Shown piece after piece: positions 1-7,772 of a stretch of 43,128 nt of DNA. Numbering within the stretch: position 1 is the first letter of the stretch; each line of letters begins with the position of its first letter. A program made the position numbers and the translations under genes. The stretch spans positions 1 to 43,128 of the forward strand of contig JAEZCV010000227.1 in the NCBI GenBank assembly GCA_023429985.1, given 5' to 3'. The notes under the pieces are model-generated. The model did not search any database. It saw nothing but the letters and a program-made list of their open reading frames with translations, and was not told where the DNA came from. This DNA comes from Bacteroidota bacterium (lineage in GTDB: Bacteria > Bacteroidota > Bacteroidia > Chitinophagales > Chitinophagaceae).

Positions 1-1085
1 AATCGGCCAAGCAGGGATTGAACATTGATTTAATACTTGAAAAAATATTGCTGGAGGCAGAACTGCTTGAACTGAAGGCGAATCCAAAACGTGAAGCCAA
101 TGGTACCATTATCGAAGCCACACTCGATAAAGGTCGCGGTTACGTAGCAACCGTTCTTGTGCAGAACGGAACATTAAAAGCAGGTGATCTTGTGGTGAGT
201 GGTCAACATTATGGTCGTGTGAAAGCAATGATGAATGAAAGAAATAAGCGTGTTGATTCAGCGCCTCCTTCCACTCCTGTTTTGATCCTTGGTTTGAATG
301 GAGCACCGCAGGCCGGTGAAACCTTTAAAGTTTACCAGGAAGAAAGTGAAGCAAAAGACATCGCCAACCGTCGTGCACAGATCCTGCGCGAGCAGGGCAT
401 GAGGGCCAAAAAGCATATTACACTTGATGAGATCGGGCGTCGTTTGGCACTCGGCAACTTTAAAGAACTTAAGGTTATCATTAAAGGTGACGTGGATGGT
501 TCTGTAGAAGCACTTTCCGATTCATTGCAGAAACTATCTACCCCTGAGATCCTCGTGAACGTGATACATAAGGGTGTTGGACAGATCAATGAAAGTGACG
601 TAGTACTTGCGGAAGCTTCCGATGCAGTGATCATTGGTTTTAACGTGCGTCCATCCCTGCAGGCAAACCGCCTGGCCGATGGAGCGGGAATCGAGATCAA
701 AACATATTCCATCATCTACAATGCCATTGAAGAGATCAAGAGTGCAATGGAAGGAATGCTGGAACCCAAGATCCAGGAAAAGATCATGGCCAATGTGGAG
801 GTGCGCGAAGTGTTCAAATTTGATAAGGCTACCGTTGCCGGTTGTTATGTTCTTGAAGGAAGGATCAAAAAAGATCACAAGATCCGCGTGATTCGCGATG
901 GTATTGTGGTTTACCCAGGCGCAGGCGGAAACGCAGAACTGGCTTCCCTCAAGCGTTTCAAGGACGATGTGAAGGATGTGCAGATGGGTATGGAATGCGG
1001 GCTTACCATTAAGAACTATAATGATATTAAAGTAGGCGATATTGTTGAAGCTTACGAAGAAGAAGAGGTAAAAAGAACCTTATAA
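1..1085 (+). CDS. infB: Translation initiation factor IF-2, C-terminal part (5' end outside window)
   Basis: IF-2 is the GTPase that places initiator tRNA on the small ribosomal subunit and promotes subunit joining. The reading frame is already open at base 3 (Ser-Ala-Lys-Gln-Gly, then Leu-Asn-Ile-Asp), so the TTG at 18 is an internal codon and not a start. About 360 C-terminal residues are present and the GTP-binding domain lies to the left of the window. The visible part begins at the end of the G domain region, with the motif running into LLELKANP, followed by the beta-barrel domain II. Domain III contains VIIKGDVDGSVEAL, and the final C-terminal barrel includes MECGLTIKNYNDIKVGD. The gene ends just before a hairpin at 1129-1153. 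Identity is secure from these family-typical stretches. Confidence 0.96.
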   Translation, partial: SAKQGLNIDLILEKILLEAELLELKANPKREANGTIIEATLDKGRGYVATVLVQNGTLKAGDLVVSGQHYGRVKAMMNERNKRVDSAPPSTPVLILGLNGAPQAGETFKVYQEESEAKDIANRRAQILREQGMRAKKHITLDEIGRRLALGNFKELKVIIKGDVDGSVEALSDSLQKLSTPEILVNVIHKGVGQINESDVVLAEASDAVIIGFNVRPSLQANRLADGAGIEIKTYSIIYNAIEEIKSAMEGMLEPKIQEKIMANVEVREVFKFDKATVAGCYVLEGRIKKDHKIRVIRDGIVVYPGAGGNAELASLKRFKDDVKDVQMGMECGLTIKNYNDIKVGDIVEAYEEEEVKRTL

Positions 1086-1128
1086 AACTAAGGCCCATTA
1101 CTCTCTATTTATCGCTCAAACTTTTGTT

Positions 1129-1153
1129 AATCCCCCGTTTTCTGCGGGGGATT
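1129..1153. terminator. Hairpin terminator between infB and the SurA-like gene
   Basis: A 9-bp perfect stem (1129-1137 with 1145-1153, five G-C pairs in a row) closes a 7-nt loop. It sits 44 nt after the infB stop. The T-run after it is weak (CTTATT), so termination is likely but not certain. Confidence 0.65.
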
Positions 1154-1167
1154 CTTATTGGATAGGT

Positions 1168-1175
1168 TATTTTTG
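1168..1175 (+). promoter_or_regulatory. Candidate -7 element TATTTTTG upstream of the SurA-like gene
   Basis: Matches the Bacteroidota -7 consensus TAnnTTTG. It lies between the infB terminator and the ATG at 1194. No clear TTTG -33 box is seen at the usual spacing. Confidence 0.4.
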
Positions 1176-1193
1176 ACAACATTTGTTTCATTT

Positions 1194-2567
1194 ATGAAGA
1201 AGCTCGTCCTGGCATTTGTATCAATACTGTTCATTTCCCTGGCCTCCTTTGCCCAGCCGCAAAAGATTGTTGCAGATAAAATTGTTGGCATTGTAGGTGA
1301 TAAGATCATCCTGCTTTCCGATATAAGTAATGCCCTTATTGATATACAGCGCCAGGGTGGAAATGTTCCTCCCAATGCTGAATGCCAGGTGATGGAACAG
1401 GCACTTGTGTCGAAAGTGCTGATGCTTTCTGCCCTACGCGATTCATTGCCTGTTGATGAAGAAGAAGTGGAAGCAGAACTCGACCAGCGTATCCGCTATT
1501 TCATAAGTGTATATGGAACAAAAGAACAGTTGGAAGCTATTGCAGGTAAAACAATTTACCAGATCAAGGACGATGCAAGAGAATCGGTACGTGAAAACAA
1601 ACTGGCCCAGGCCATGCAACGTAAGGTGGTGAACAATGTAAAGATCACTCCGGCCGAAGTAAAAGTTTTTTTTGACAGGATTCCTCAGGACAGTCTTCCG
1701 TTTTTTGAATCAGAGGTTGAGATCGGGCAGATCGTAGTTTATCCAAAAGCTTCTTACGATATGGAGAAGTATGTAATGGATGAACTGGCCAATTATAAAA
1801 GGCAGGTTGAATCCGGTATGATCACTTTTCCCATGGCTGCAAAAAAATATTCCGAAGACCCGGGTTCAAAAGATCGCGATGGACAATACCAGATCAACAG
1901 AAATGAAAAGCATTGGGATCCTGACTGGCTTCGTGAAGCATTTCGTTTGAAAGAAGGTGAAATATCGAATGTTGTAAAAACCAGGTTCGGATATCACATT
2001 CTTCAAATGGTTCAACGCAATGGTGATGATGCAATTGTTCGCCATATTTTAAGAATTCCTCCTATTACGGAAGACGAAACAAGGGATGCTGTAGCAAAGC
2101 TTGATTCTATTCGCGCAAAGATCATCGCAGGAACCATGGACTTTAATGCAGCAGCAGGTAAGTATACCGAGGACGAACAAGCGAAATTTGCCGGTCCTTT
2201 TATCATCAGTGGTGATGGCGATACCTATAACCTGATTGATGAACTGGATAAATCAATTGTGGCACAGCTTGATAAATTAAAGATCGGTGATATTTCTCAA
2301 CCCCTTCCGTTTACCGATGAAAGAGGTAAGCCTGGTGTAAGGATCCTGTATTTGAGATCAAAAACAGATCCCCATCGGTTGAATTTGAAAGATGATTATA
2401 ACAAGATCGCGCAATCGGCACTCGAAGAAAAAAAATATAAAGCGCTTGAAAAATGGTTGCTCACTACCATTCCAACTTACTATATAATGGTAGATCCCGA
2501 GGGAGCTGAATGTCCTCAGATGCAAAAATGGATTGATGCAGAAAAAGATTACGCATCATTAAAATAA
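1194..2567 (+). CDS. SurA-like periplasmic peptidyl-prolyl cis-trans isomerase
   Basis: Predicted periplasmic chaperone and prolyl isomerase that helps outer-membrane proteins fold. Translation from ATG 1194 gives 457 residues with a clean signal peptide (Lys-Lys, a hydrophobic core, then ASFAQ, about residue 21). The open frame extends to a TTG at 1158, but that would put 12 residues before the signal peptide, so ATG 1194 is preferred. The N-terminal region has the SurA-type stretch IVGDKIILLSDI. Two parvulin (PPIC) modules follow, roughly residues 170-270 and 275-375. The first ends with the family-typical FGYHILQMV. The second is more degenerate. The gene follows infB across a terminator and is followed by a long non-coding gap. 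A second PPIC protein lies at 36237-38186. Confidence 0.88.
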   Translation: MKKLVLAFVSILFISLASFAQPQKIVADKIVGIVGDKIILLSDISNALIDIQRQGGNVPPNAECQVMEQALVSKVLMLSALRDSLPVDEEEVEAELDQRIRYFISVYGTKEQLEAIAGKTIYQIKDDARESVRENKLAQAMQRKVVNNVKITPAEVKVFFDRIPQDSLPFFESEVEIGQIVVYPKASYDMEKYVMDELANYKRQVESGMITFPMAAKKYSEDPGSKDRDGQYQINRNEKHWDPDWLREAFRLKEGEISNVVKTRFGYHILQMVQRNGDDAIVRHILRIPPITEDETRDAVAKLDSIRAKIIAGTMDFNAAAGKYTEDEQAKFAGPFIISGDGDTYNLIDELDKSIVAQLDKLKIGDISQPLPFTDERGKPGVRILYLRSKTDPHRLNLKDDYNKIAQSALEEKKYKALEKWLLTTIPTYYIMVDPEGAECPQMQKWIDAEKDYASLK

Positions 2568-2645
2568 TTTTTGAATTTTCTAAAGGTTTTCCTGTAATTA
2601 TTTCAATAAGGTTCTTAAATTGCTGCACCTCTTAATGGGGTTGCC

Positions 2646-2815
2646 TATTTTCGGCGCATATTTGTCTCGTGTAGCCAACATCCACCAGCAATTCTACCCA
2701 GGAAACTATACAAAACCTCCATTCCTATACGTATCAGCACCTTGCTGGTAAAGGAGATGTAAAATTTTTTGGTCCCGATTGCACTTGCAGGCGGGACTAT
2801 TTCCTTTTTTTTGGT
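2646..2815 (+). ncRNA. Candidate structured small RNA ending in an intrinsic terminator
   Basis: This segment lies in a 452-nt gap and can fold into a nested long hairpin. ACATC (2678-2682) pairs with GATGT (2756-2760), CCAGCAA (2685-2691) with TTGCTGG (2742-2748), and AGGAA (2700-2704) with TTCCT (2722-2726). It is followed at once by a terminator-like hairpin at 2772-2797 and a T-rich tail to about 2812. Promoter-like words (TATTTTCG at 2646, CATATTTG at 2658) lie just upstream, each one base off TAnnTTTG. No open frame of note covers it. The interrupted-stem shape recalls 6S RNA, but I cannot assign it to a family. The boundaries are guesses. Confidence 0.4.
2772..2812 (+). terminator. Intrinsic terminator of the candidate small RNA
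   Basis: GTCCCG (2772-2777) pairs with CGGGAC (2792-2797), with GC/GC pairing inside the loop. A T-rich run (TATTTCC and then eight T) follows. It is too far from the SurA-like stop (about 200 nt) to be that gene's obvious terminator, which supports a separate transcript. Confidence 0.6.
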
Positions 2816-2852
2816 TTAGAGTTTAGTTGATTAGTCGTTTAGCCGTTTAGTA
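2816..2852. repeat. Low-complexity TTTAG / CGTTTAG word repeat
   Basis: The words GTTTAG, TAGTCGTTTAG and CCGTTTAG recur in close succession. The stretch is non-coding and adjacent to the other repeats upstream of the PurF-like gene. Confidence 0.5.
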
Positions 2853-2940
2853 CTGCTTCTCCCACCTTAAAACTTCTTCCACGTTCTCCTTTTCCTGCTA
2901 ACAATTCGATAGTGAAAATTTGAGATTGCTTCGGTTTCCA

Positions 2941-2996
2941 CTACTCACCATTCACCACCTGCCTGCCGGCAGGCAGGTTCACCACTATTCACCATC
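2941..2996. repeat. Perfect 22-nt palindrome with TTCACCA words, left copy
   Basis: ACCTGCCTGCCGGCAGGCAGGT at 2957-2978 is a perfect palindrome. It is embedded between the words CACCATTCACC and TTCACCACTATTCACCATC. The same palindrome with reverse-complement flanks occurs at 4870-4920, on the other side of the PurF-like gene, and a degenerate copy occurs at 14857-14882. Confidence 0.85.
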
Positions 2997-3002
2997 AAGT
3001 CC

Positions 3003-3010
3003 TACCTTTG
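3003..3010 (+). promoter_or_regulatory. Candidate -7 element TACCTTTG of the PurF-like gene
   Basis: Exact TAnnTTTG match whose last base is 9 nt before ATG 3020. If real, the transcript would have almost no leader. No -33 TTTG is seen at the expected spacing, which is occupied by the repeat. Confidence 0.5.
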
Positions 3011-3019
3011 CGGCTTCTC

Positions 3020-4867
3020 ATGAGTGATTCAATAAAACATGAATGCGGACTTGCTTTCTTACGATTACGCAAGCCCTTTTCTCACTACCAGCAGAAATAT
3101 GGTTCCGTGCTTTGGGGACTGAACAGACTTTACCTCCTAATGGAAAAGCAGCATAACCGCGGCCAGGACGGTGCGGGAGTTGCCTCCGTAAAACTAAATG
3201 TGGAGCCGGGTTATCCATTTCTTTCCCGTAAAAGGAGTAGTGAAAGCCAGCCTATTGCTGATATTTTTAAGCAGCTGGGTGAAGAATTTAAAGAATTACA
3301 GAAATTCAATCCCGAGATAGGAAAATACCCCGGATTAATGAAAGGACACCTTTCTTTTCTTGGTGAATTACTTCTTGGACATCTTCGCTATGGAACACAG
3401 GGAAAGAACAATGTTGAATTCTGCCATCCCTTTATTAAAAGACATACCATTCCAGCGCGCAATCTTGCTCTTGCAGGAAATTTTAATCTCGTGAATACGG
3501 ATGAATTATTTGAATTCGTAAACATGGAGGCAGGAAGTTTTCAAAAGCAAAGCGACCTTGCTGCTATGATGGAAGTGATTTACCACTTTCTGGTGGAAGC
3601 CGATGAAAAGAACCCCGGTGATACGGATATAGCCACTGTTTTGAGAAAAGCTGTTCCGCTGTTTGATGGAGGATTTCATGTTGGCGGACTTACCGGAAAT
3701 GGTGTTGGTTTTGTTTTCAGGGATGCACATGGAATCAGGCCTTCTTATTATTATGTAAATGATGAAATAGTAGTGGCTGCCTCGGAAAGAGCTGCCATCC
3801 GAACTGCTTTCAATATTGGCGAAAATGAAGTGCGTGAACTCATGCCCGGAATGGCATTGATCGTTCAGGAAAATGGAAGTGTTTCAATGGAGCAAATCGT
3901 TGAGCCCAAAGAAAGAAGGGCATGCAGCTTTGAAAGAATTTATTTTTCAAGAGGAAGTGATGAAAAGATCTATCGCGAACGTCAGCGGCTGGGTTATAAC
4001 CTGAGTAAACAGGTTTTGGAAACAATTGATTTTGATTTGAAGAATACTATTTTTTCTTTTATTCCTAACACTGCTGAAGTTGCATTTTACGGGCTGGTGA
4101 AAGGTTGCGATGATTACCTGAACCAGATAAAGGTTGACAGGATCAGTTCCTGGGGAAACGATGTTGATCCGGAGAAATTGCATGAAATGATCAACCGGAA
4201 AGTGCGCATGGAAAAGATCGCCATTAAAGACGTTAAGATGCGCACCTTCATTACCGAAGACGTGAACCGCAATGAAATGGTGCAGCACGTTTACGACATC
4301 ACTTATGGTACGGTGAGAAAGGATATTGATACACTTGTTGTTATTGATGATTCAATTGTAAGAGGTACCACGCTGAGAGAAAGCATCATAAGGATGTTAT
4401 CGAGGCTGGAACCTAAACGCATCATTGTTGTTTCTTCTTCACCCCAAATTCGCTATCCCGATTGCTATGGTATTGACATGAGTAAGCTCGGCGATTTTAT
4501 TGCTTTTAATGCTGCCGTTAAACTTTTACAGGAATCAGGTAGAGAAGGGTTGTTAACTGAATTATACAACGAATGCAAACAACTTCATGAGAGCGATCAA
4601 CTTCATACAGTAAACGTTGTTCAGCAATTGTATAAATCTTTTTCAAACGAAGAGATCACCAATAAGATCGCGCAACTGGTTACGCCTCCGGATGTTAAGA
4701 TCCCGGTGCAAATGATCTTTCAAACCATTGAATCACTTCACGAAGCTTGTCCGAATAATTTAGGCGACTGGTATTTTACGGGCAACTATCCAACAGCGGG
4801 TGGTAACCGCGTGGTGAATACCGCGTTTATAAATTATATGGAGAAGAACAATACGAGGGGATATTAG
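3020..4867 (+). CDS. Divergent amidophosphoribosyltransferase-like protein (class II glutamine amidotransferase + PRTase)
   Basis: PurF-family architecture: an N-terminal glutaminase fused to a phosphoribosyltransferase domain. PurF itself makes phosphoribosylamine from PRPP and glutamine. ATG 3020 gives 615 residues, longer than ordinary PurF. Cys9 follows Glu, which fits a short propeptide removed to free the nucleophile, as in Bacillus-type PurF. QHNRGQDGAG and GHLRYGTQG are the substrate-pocket stretches. The PRPP loop (VVIDDSIVRGTT, about residues 438-450) and RYPDCYGID are well kept. Two departures are visible. The usual oxyanion HNGN reads GNFN (Asn154-Phe155), and the pyrophosphate loop reads PNTAEVAFYGL where PurF has PDSG. 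The extra length lies mainly before the PRPP loop and at the C-terminus. It may be a second, specialised paralogue. The upstream TTG at 3008 lies within the promoter word, so ATG 3020 is chosen. Confidence 0.82.
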   Translation: MSDSIKHECGLAFLRLRKPFSHYQQKYGSVLWGLNRLYLLMEKQHNRGQDGAGVASVKLNVEPGYPFLSRKRSSESQPIADIFKQLGEEFKELQKFNPEIGKYPGLMKGHLSFLGELLLGHLRYGTQGKNNVEFCHPFIKRHTIPARNLALAGNFNLVNTDELFEFVNMEAGSFQKQSDLAAMMEVIYHFLVEADEKNPGDTDIATVLRKAVPLFDGGFHVGGLTGNGVGFVFRDAHGIRPSYYYVNDEIVVAASERAAIRTAFNIGENEVRELMPGMALIVQENGSVSMEQIVEPKERRACSFERIYFSRGSDEKIYRERQRLGYNLSKQVLETIDFDLKNTIFSFIPNTAEVAFYGLVKGCDDYLNQIKVDRISSWGNDVDPEKLHEMINRKVRMEKIAIKDVKMRTFITEDVNRNEMVQHVYDITYGTVRKDIDTLVVIDDSIVRGTTLRESIIRMLSRLEPKRIIVVSSSPQIRYPDCYGIDMSKLGDFIAFNAAVKLLQESGREGLLTELYNECKQLHESDQLHTVNVVQQLYKSFSNEEITNKIAQLVTPPDVKIPVQMIFQTIESLHEACPNNLGDWYFTGNYPTAGGNRVVNTAFINYMEKNNTRGY

Positions 4868-4869
4868 GG

Positions 4870-4920
4870 GTGAATGGTGAACCTGCCTGCCGGCAGGCAG
4901 GTAGTGAATAGTGAATGGTA
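4870..4920. repeat. Perfect 22-nt palindrome with TGAATGGTGA words, right copy
   Basis: The palindrome ACCTGCCTGCCGGCAGGCAGGT lies at 4881-4902. It is flanked by TGAATGGTGA on the left and AGTGAATAGTGAATGGT on the right. It begins within a few bases of the PurF-like stop codon. The flanking words are the reverse complement of those around the left copy, so the pair is mirror-symmetric about the gene. Confidence 0.85.
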
Positions 4921-4949
4921 AGTGCTTCGCGTCATGCGTCATTACAAGG

Positions 4950-5113
4950 CGTAGTCGATGTCATTGCGAGGCGTAGCCGAAGCAACACATCAAGGTAGAT
5001 TGCTTCGTCGCTCCTAACGTCGCTCCTCGCAATGACGCAACGACTCATTGCGAGGCGCAGCGTCATTGTGAGGCGTGCCCCGCGTCATTGCGAGGCGAAG
5101 CCGAAGCAATCTC
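4950..5113. repeat. Cluster of ATTGCGAGGC / GAAGCAATC interspersed repeats
   Basis: Five related units are visible. Four read forward: 4960-4985, 5044-5061, 5062-5080 and 5084-5113 (GTCATTGCGAGGCGAAGCCG continuing to AAGCAATCTC). One is inverted at 4998-5036 (GATTGCTTCGTCGCTCC continuing to CCTCGCAATGAC). The inverted unit can pair with its left neighbour over two blocks: GTCATTGCGAGG with CCTCGCAATGAC, and GAAGCAA with TTGCTTC. Together with the palindrome at 4881-4902, this fills most of the gap between the PurF-like gene and sixA. Similar words are familiar from the intergenic repeats of many bacteria. No coding capacity is seen. Confidence 0.85.
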
Positions 5114-5183
5114 ATTTTTAAAATAGCAAGCAATTAAACTTTGAACCCTTAGTTCTTTAATGCATTCACTTTAATTACAAATC

Positions 5184-5681
5184 ATGAAAACACTACTACT
5201 CATACGTCATGCAAAAAGCAGTTGGGATTCGCCGGGGCTTTCCGATTTTGACAGGCCATTGAACGAAAGAGGAAAAAAGGATGCACCTGAAATGGCAGAA
5301 AGATTAAAAGATAAAAAGATCGCGATCGATCATTTTATTTCGAGTCCCGCAAAGCGTGCAAGAAGAACCGCCCGTGCATTTGCAGAAGTTTATGATGTAA
5401 AAAAAGATAAGATCGAAATGGTGGAAGAATTATATATGGCTGATACTTCTGCCTTTTTAAAAACGGTTCAGTCGGCAGATGATAAACACGATACAATTGC
5501 CTTGTTCTCCCACAATCCCGGCATAACCGAATTTGCCAATTCTTTAAGCAGCGTAACAACAGATAACATGCCTACCTGCAGCATATTTGCGGTGCAGGCA
5601 GATATAAAAAGCTGGAAAGATTTTGAAGCAGCCGTGAAGAAGTTTTTATTTTTCGATTATCCTAAAAAGCCTGCCATCTGA
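5184..5681 (+). CDS. sixA: SixA-type phosphohistidine phosphatase (histidine phosphatase superfamily)
   Basis: A 165-residue member of the histidine phosphatase superfamily. E. coli SixA removes phosphate from histidine phosphotransfer domains. The phosphoacceptor motif is LLIRHAKSSW with His9. Also visible are DRPLNERGKKDAPEMAERL, the SSPAKRARRTA arginine-rich stretch and the second catalytic histidine in FSHNPGITEFAN. The length is typical of the SixA subgroup. ATG 5184 is the first residue of the family-like start MKTLLLIRHA. No histidine kinase or HPt gene lies nearby, so the substrate is unknown and the symbol reflects family only. The gene's stop is one base from the stop of the convergent EamA gene. 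Confidence 0.87.
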   Translation: MKTLLLIRHAKSSWDSPGLSDFDRPLNERGKKDAPEMAERLKDKKIAIDHFISSPAKRARRTARAFAEVYDVKKDKIEMVEELYMADTSAFLKTVQSADDKHDTIALFSHNPGITEFANSLSSVTTDNMPTCSIFAVQADIKSWKDFEAAVKKFLFFDYPKKPAI

Positions 5682-5682
5682 T

Positions 5683-6573
5683 TCAACGCAGTTTCTTTTT
5701 ATAATTCACAAAAAATACACCTGCACAGATCAGCAGTCCAGCCGCAAGTTTCTCCCATGTAAGTCTTTCGCCTAACATGATCATTGCAATGATTACAGCA
5801 AAAACAGGCTGCGTGTAAATATATGAGCCCGTGATGCCTGCTCCTAAATGTTGTATTCCATAAGCATTAAATAAATAGGCAAGAAAGGTTCCAAACAGTA
5901 CAATTATTCCAAGTGAAAGAAAATGCTGCCATTCGAATAACTGCCATTTGATTTCTACGGTTTCGGTCCAGGCAAATGGAAGGATCATGATGAGCCCTAA
6001 AGTAAATATCCATCTTGTTACATGCAATGGCGAATAATCTTTCATTAAAGGTTTCACCAGAATAAAATATACGGCGTAAGAAATGGCGTTGATGATAATA
6101 AGGATATCGCCCCATAAATAATCGCTGGCTTCCTGCCCCGCCTCTTTCTGCAGAACAAGAAATGTTGCTCCACCAATACCAAGTGCCAGTCCAAGTGCTT
6201 TGTTGTATGAAAAGTTTTCTTTCAGTACCCATAAAGCAAACAGGGTTACCAGGATTGGTGTTACAAGCATCAGCAAAGAAGCATGTATGGTTGAGGTAAG
6301 TGTAAGTCCTTTTAAAAAAAGCATTTGATTTAAGGCAACGCCAGTTAATGCACAAAGAAGAAATCGTCCAATGTCTTTCTTTTTAATTCCGGCCTTTTTA
6401 TTACTTCCCAGCCATGCACCCCAGAATAATAGTAAGCTTAGTCCTACCCTTAATACATTTAATCCAAAAGGTTTTACAAGTGAAGGAGAAATGATTTTGA
6501 TCAGGCTGAAGTTTGCAGCGAAAAACAAATTGGTGCCTATAACAGCAAGATGGGCCCTGGTGGTAGTTCTCAT
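5683..6573 (-). CDS. EamA/DMT-family inner-membrane transporter
   Basis: 296 residues, almost entirely hydrophobic, with about ten predicted membrane helices in two repeated halves. This is the EamA (drug/metabolite transporter) layout. The N-terminal half starts TRAHLAVIGTNLFFAANFSLIK. Family-typical segments are HASLLMLVTPILVTLFALWVL at the end of the first half and GITGSYIYTQPVFAVIIAMIMLGERLTW near the end of the second. The start codon overlaps the stop of the upstream glycosyltransferase by four bases (ATGA), so the two are co-transcribed and translationally coupled. The substrate cannot be told from sequence. Confidence 0.9.
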   Translation of the reverse strand: MRTTTRAHLAVIGTNLFFAANFSLIKIISPSLVKPFGLNVLRVGLSLLLFWGAWLGSNKKAGIKKKDIGRFLLCALTGVALNQMLFLKGLTLTSTIHASLLMLVTPILVTLFALWVLKENFSYNKALGLALGIGGATFLVLQKEAGQEASDYLWGDILIIINAISYAVYFILVKPLMKDYSPLHVTRWIFTLGLIMILPFAWTETVEIKWQLFEWQHFLSLGIIVLFGTFLAYLFNAYGIQHLGAGITGSYIYTQPVFAVIIAMIMLGERLTWEKLAAGLLICAGVFFVNYKKKLR

Positions 6574-7700
6574 GAAAGTTGTTGCTTCTTTTTCTTTGCT
6601 TTTTTTACATCATCAATAAATTTCATTATTGCATTTTGTGCAGGCTCATTTGAAACATGTCCGGGTAGTTTATAATTAAAACTGATTGCCAGGTCAATGG
6701 CCTGTTTAAGTCTGAATTTTTCCTGTGCTATGCACAATGCAAAATTGTTTCTCATTAAATGATCTGCAAGATATTCCTGTTCTGGTTGTCCGGGAGTGGG
6801 AACAAGAATACTTTTTTTCTTAAGATGATAGAGATCCATCACCGTGCTATAGCCGCTTCTTGCAATAACATATGAAGCCTTCAGCATTTTTTCTTCCAGC
6901 TCATTTGCAGGAAGATGGTCATGAACCTCAATATTTGATGGAACCCGAATTTGTTCTGCACTTCCGGGTATGCCACGAACAAGGATGATCTTATTTTTGA
7001 TATTTCCTGTTTCTTTCAATATGATTTTTTCAAAAGAGGTTCGTGCAGGTTCGGGACCCGATAAACTAATGAGAATATAATTTTCATCATTTGATTCTTT
7101 ATATGCAAACCGCGAAACGGGGTTGATATATTCAATCGGAATTTCAGGATGGTATTCGGGATGCGAAAGTTTGCCCGCAAGGTTATAACTGCCTTCCAGA
7201 TCGGGCACCCAGCAACTGTGAAATTTTTCTATGTAGGAATAATTCAGCTTTTGCAAAATATTTCCTGCTATTGATCCGAGCGGTGTTTTTATATATAACT
7301 GGTGCGTAATAAATACCGATGGAATGGAGGAATGATAAAGCCCATACCTGTTATCAGAAATAATGCCGTCGAAACCAAATTCCTGAGCAGCATTTTCAAG
7401 CCAAAACTGCTCTTCTTTAATAGCATTGAGTATTTGAGGAACCTGCGAAGCGATAGTGAAAGGCATTTTCCATTTGCGGCCGGAATAACGGATCCTGTAA
7501 CCTTTTAGCTCTATGAAATCTTCCTTAGGAAATTCCCTGAGCAAAAGTTTTTTAATCTTGCTTTCAGCCGCAATAATTACATGACAATTATTAATAATAA
7601 GCAGGCGGATCAAGGGAATGCAGCGGGTTGCATGCCCCAGTCCCCAGTCGAGTGGGGCCACCAAAATGCGGGGTTTTTCGCTGTATTCCATGCCTGCCAT
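6570..7700 (-). CDS. MurG/GT28-like glycosyltransferase
   Basis: 376 residues resembling the two-domain GT-B glycosyltransferases of the MurG / UDP-glycosyltransferase type. The N-terminal domain opens with ILVAPLDWGLGHATRCIPLI, a GxGH nucleotide-sugar enzyme signature. The C-terminal domain has ARSGYSTVMDLYHLKKKSILVPTPGQPEQEYLA, matching the donor-binding loop of the family. It is not MurG proper, since the peptidoglycan cluster is absent and the sequence is distant. Two ATG codons are possible (7700 and 7691). The upstream one is annotated because nothing separates them. The downstream EamA gene overlaps its stop. Substrate unknown. A cell-surface glycan or glycolipid role is an inference. 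Confidence 0.8.
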   Translation of the reverse strand: MAGMEYSEKPRILVAPLDWGLGHATRCIPLIRLLIINNCHVIIAAESKIKKLLLREFPKEDFIELKGYRIRYSGRKWKMPFTIASQVPQILNAIKEEQFWLENAAQEFGFDGIISDNRYGLYHSSIPSVFITHQLYIKTPLGSIAGNILQKLNYSYIEKFHSCWVPDLEGSYNLAGKLSHPEYHPEIPIEYINPVSRFAYKESNDENYILISLSGPEPARTSFEKIILKETGNIKNKIILVRGIPGSAEQIRVPSNIEVHDHLPANELEEKMLKASYVIARSGYSTVMDLYHLKKKSILVPTPGQPEQEYLADHLMRNNFALCIAQEKFRLKQAIDLAISFNYKLPGHVSNEPAQNAIMKFIDDVKKAKKKKQQLS

Positions 7701-7772
7701 TATTTTTTTTACTTTTTTACCGGAATGATAATAAATTGGGTGTAAAATAGTTTAATTTAGAAATCACTACTT

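Noticed and set aside
1..20. TTG at 18 as the start of a short infB
   Set aside because: The frame is open to the left edge and the residues before it fit IF-2, so the gene is cut by the window.
332..878. Minus-strand open frames of 114-127 codons opposite infB
   Set aside because: They are antisense shadows of a strongly conserved coding region and show no signal, domain or promoter.
2568..3019. Riboswitch controlling the PurF-like gene
   Set aside because: The terminator at 2772-2812 is more than 200 nt from the start codon, with repeats and a separate promoter word between, and no known aptamer motif is recognisable.
4950..5113. CRISPR array
   Set aside because: The repeated units vary in length, one is inverted, and there are no regular spacers or cas genes nearby.
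5867..6355. 162-codon open frame on the minus strand inside the EamA transporter gene
   Set aside because: It lies in another frame of a clear multi-helix transporter gene, and its translation has no coherent hydrophobic or domain pattern.
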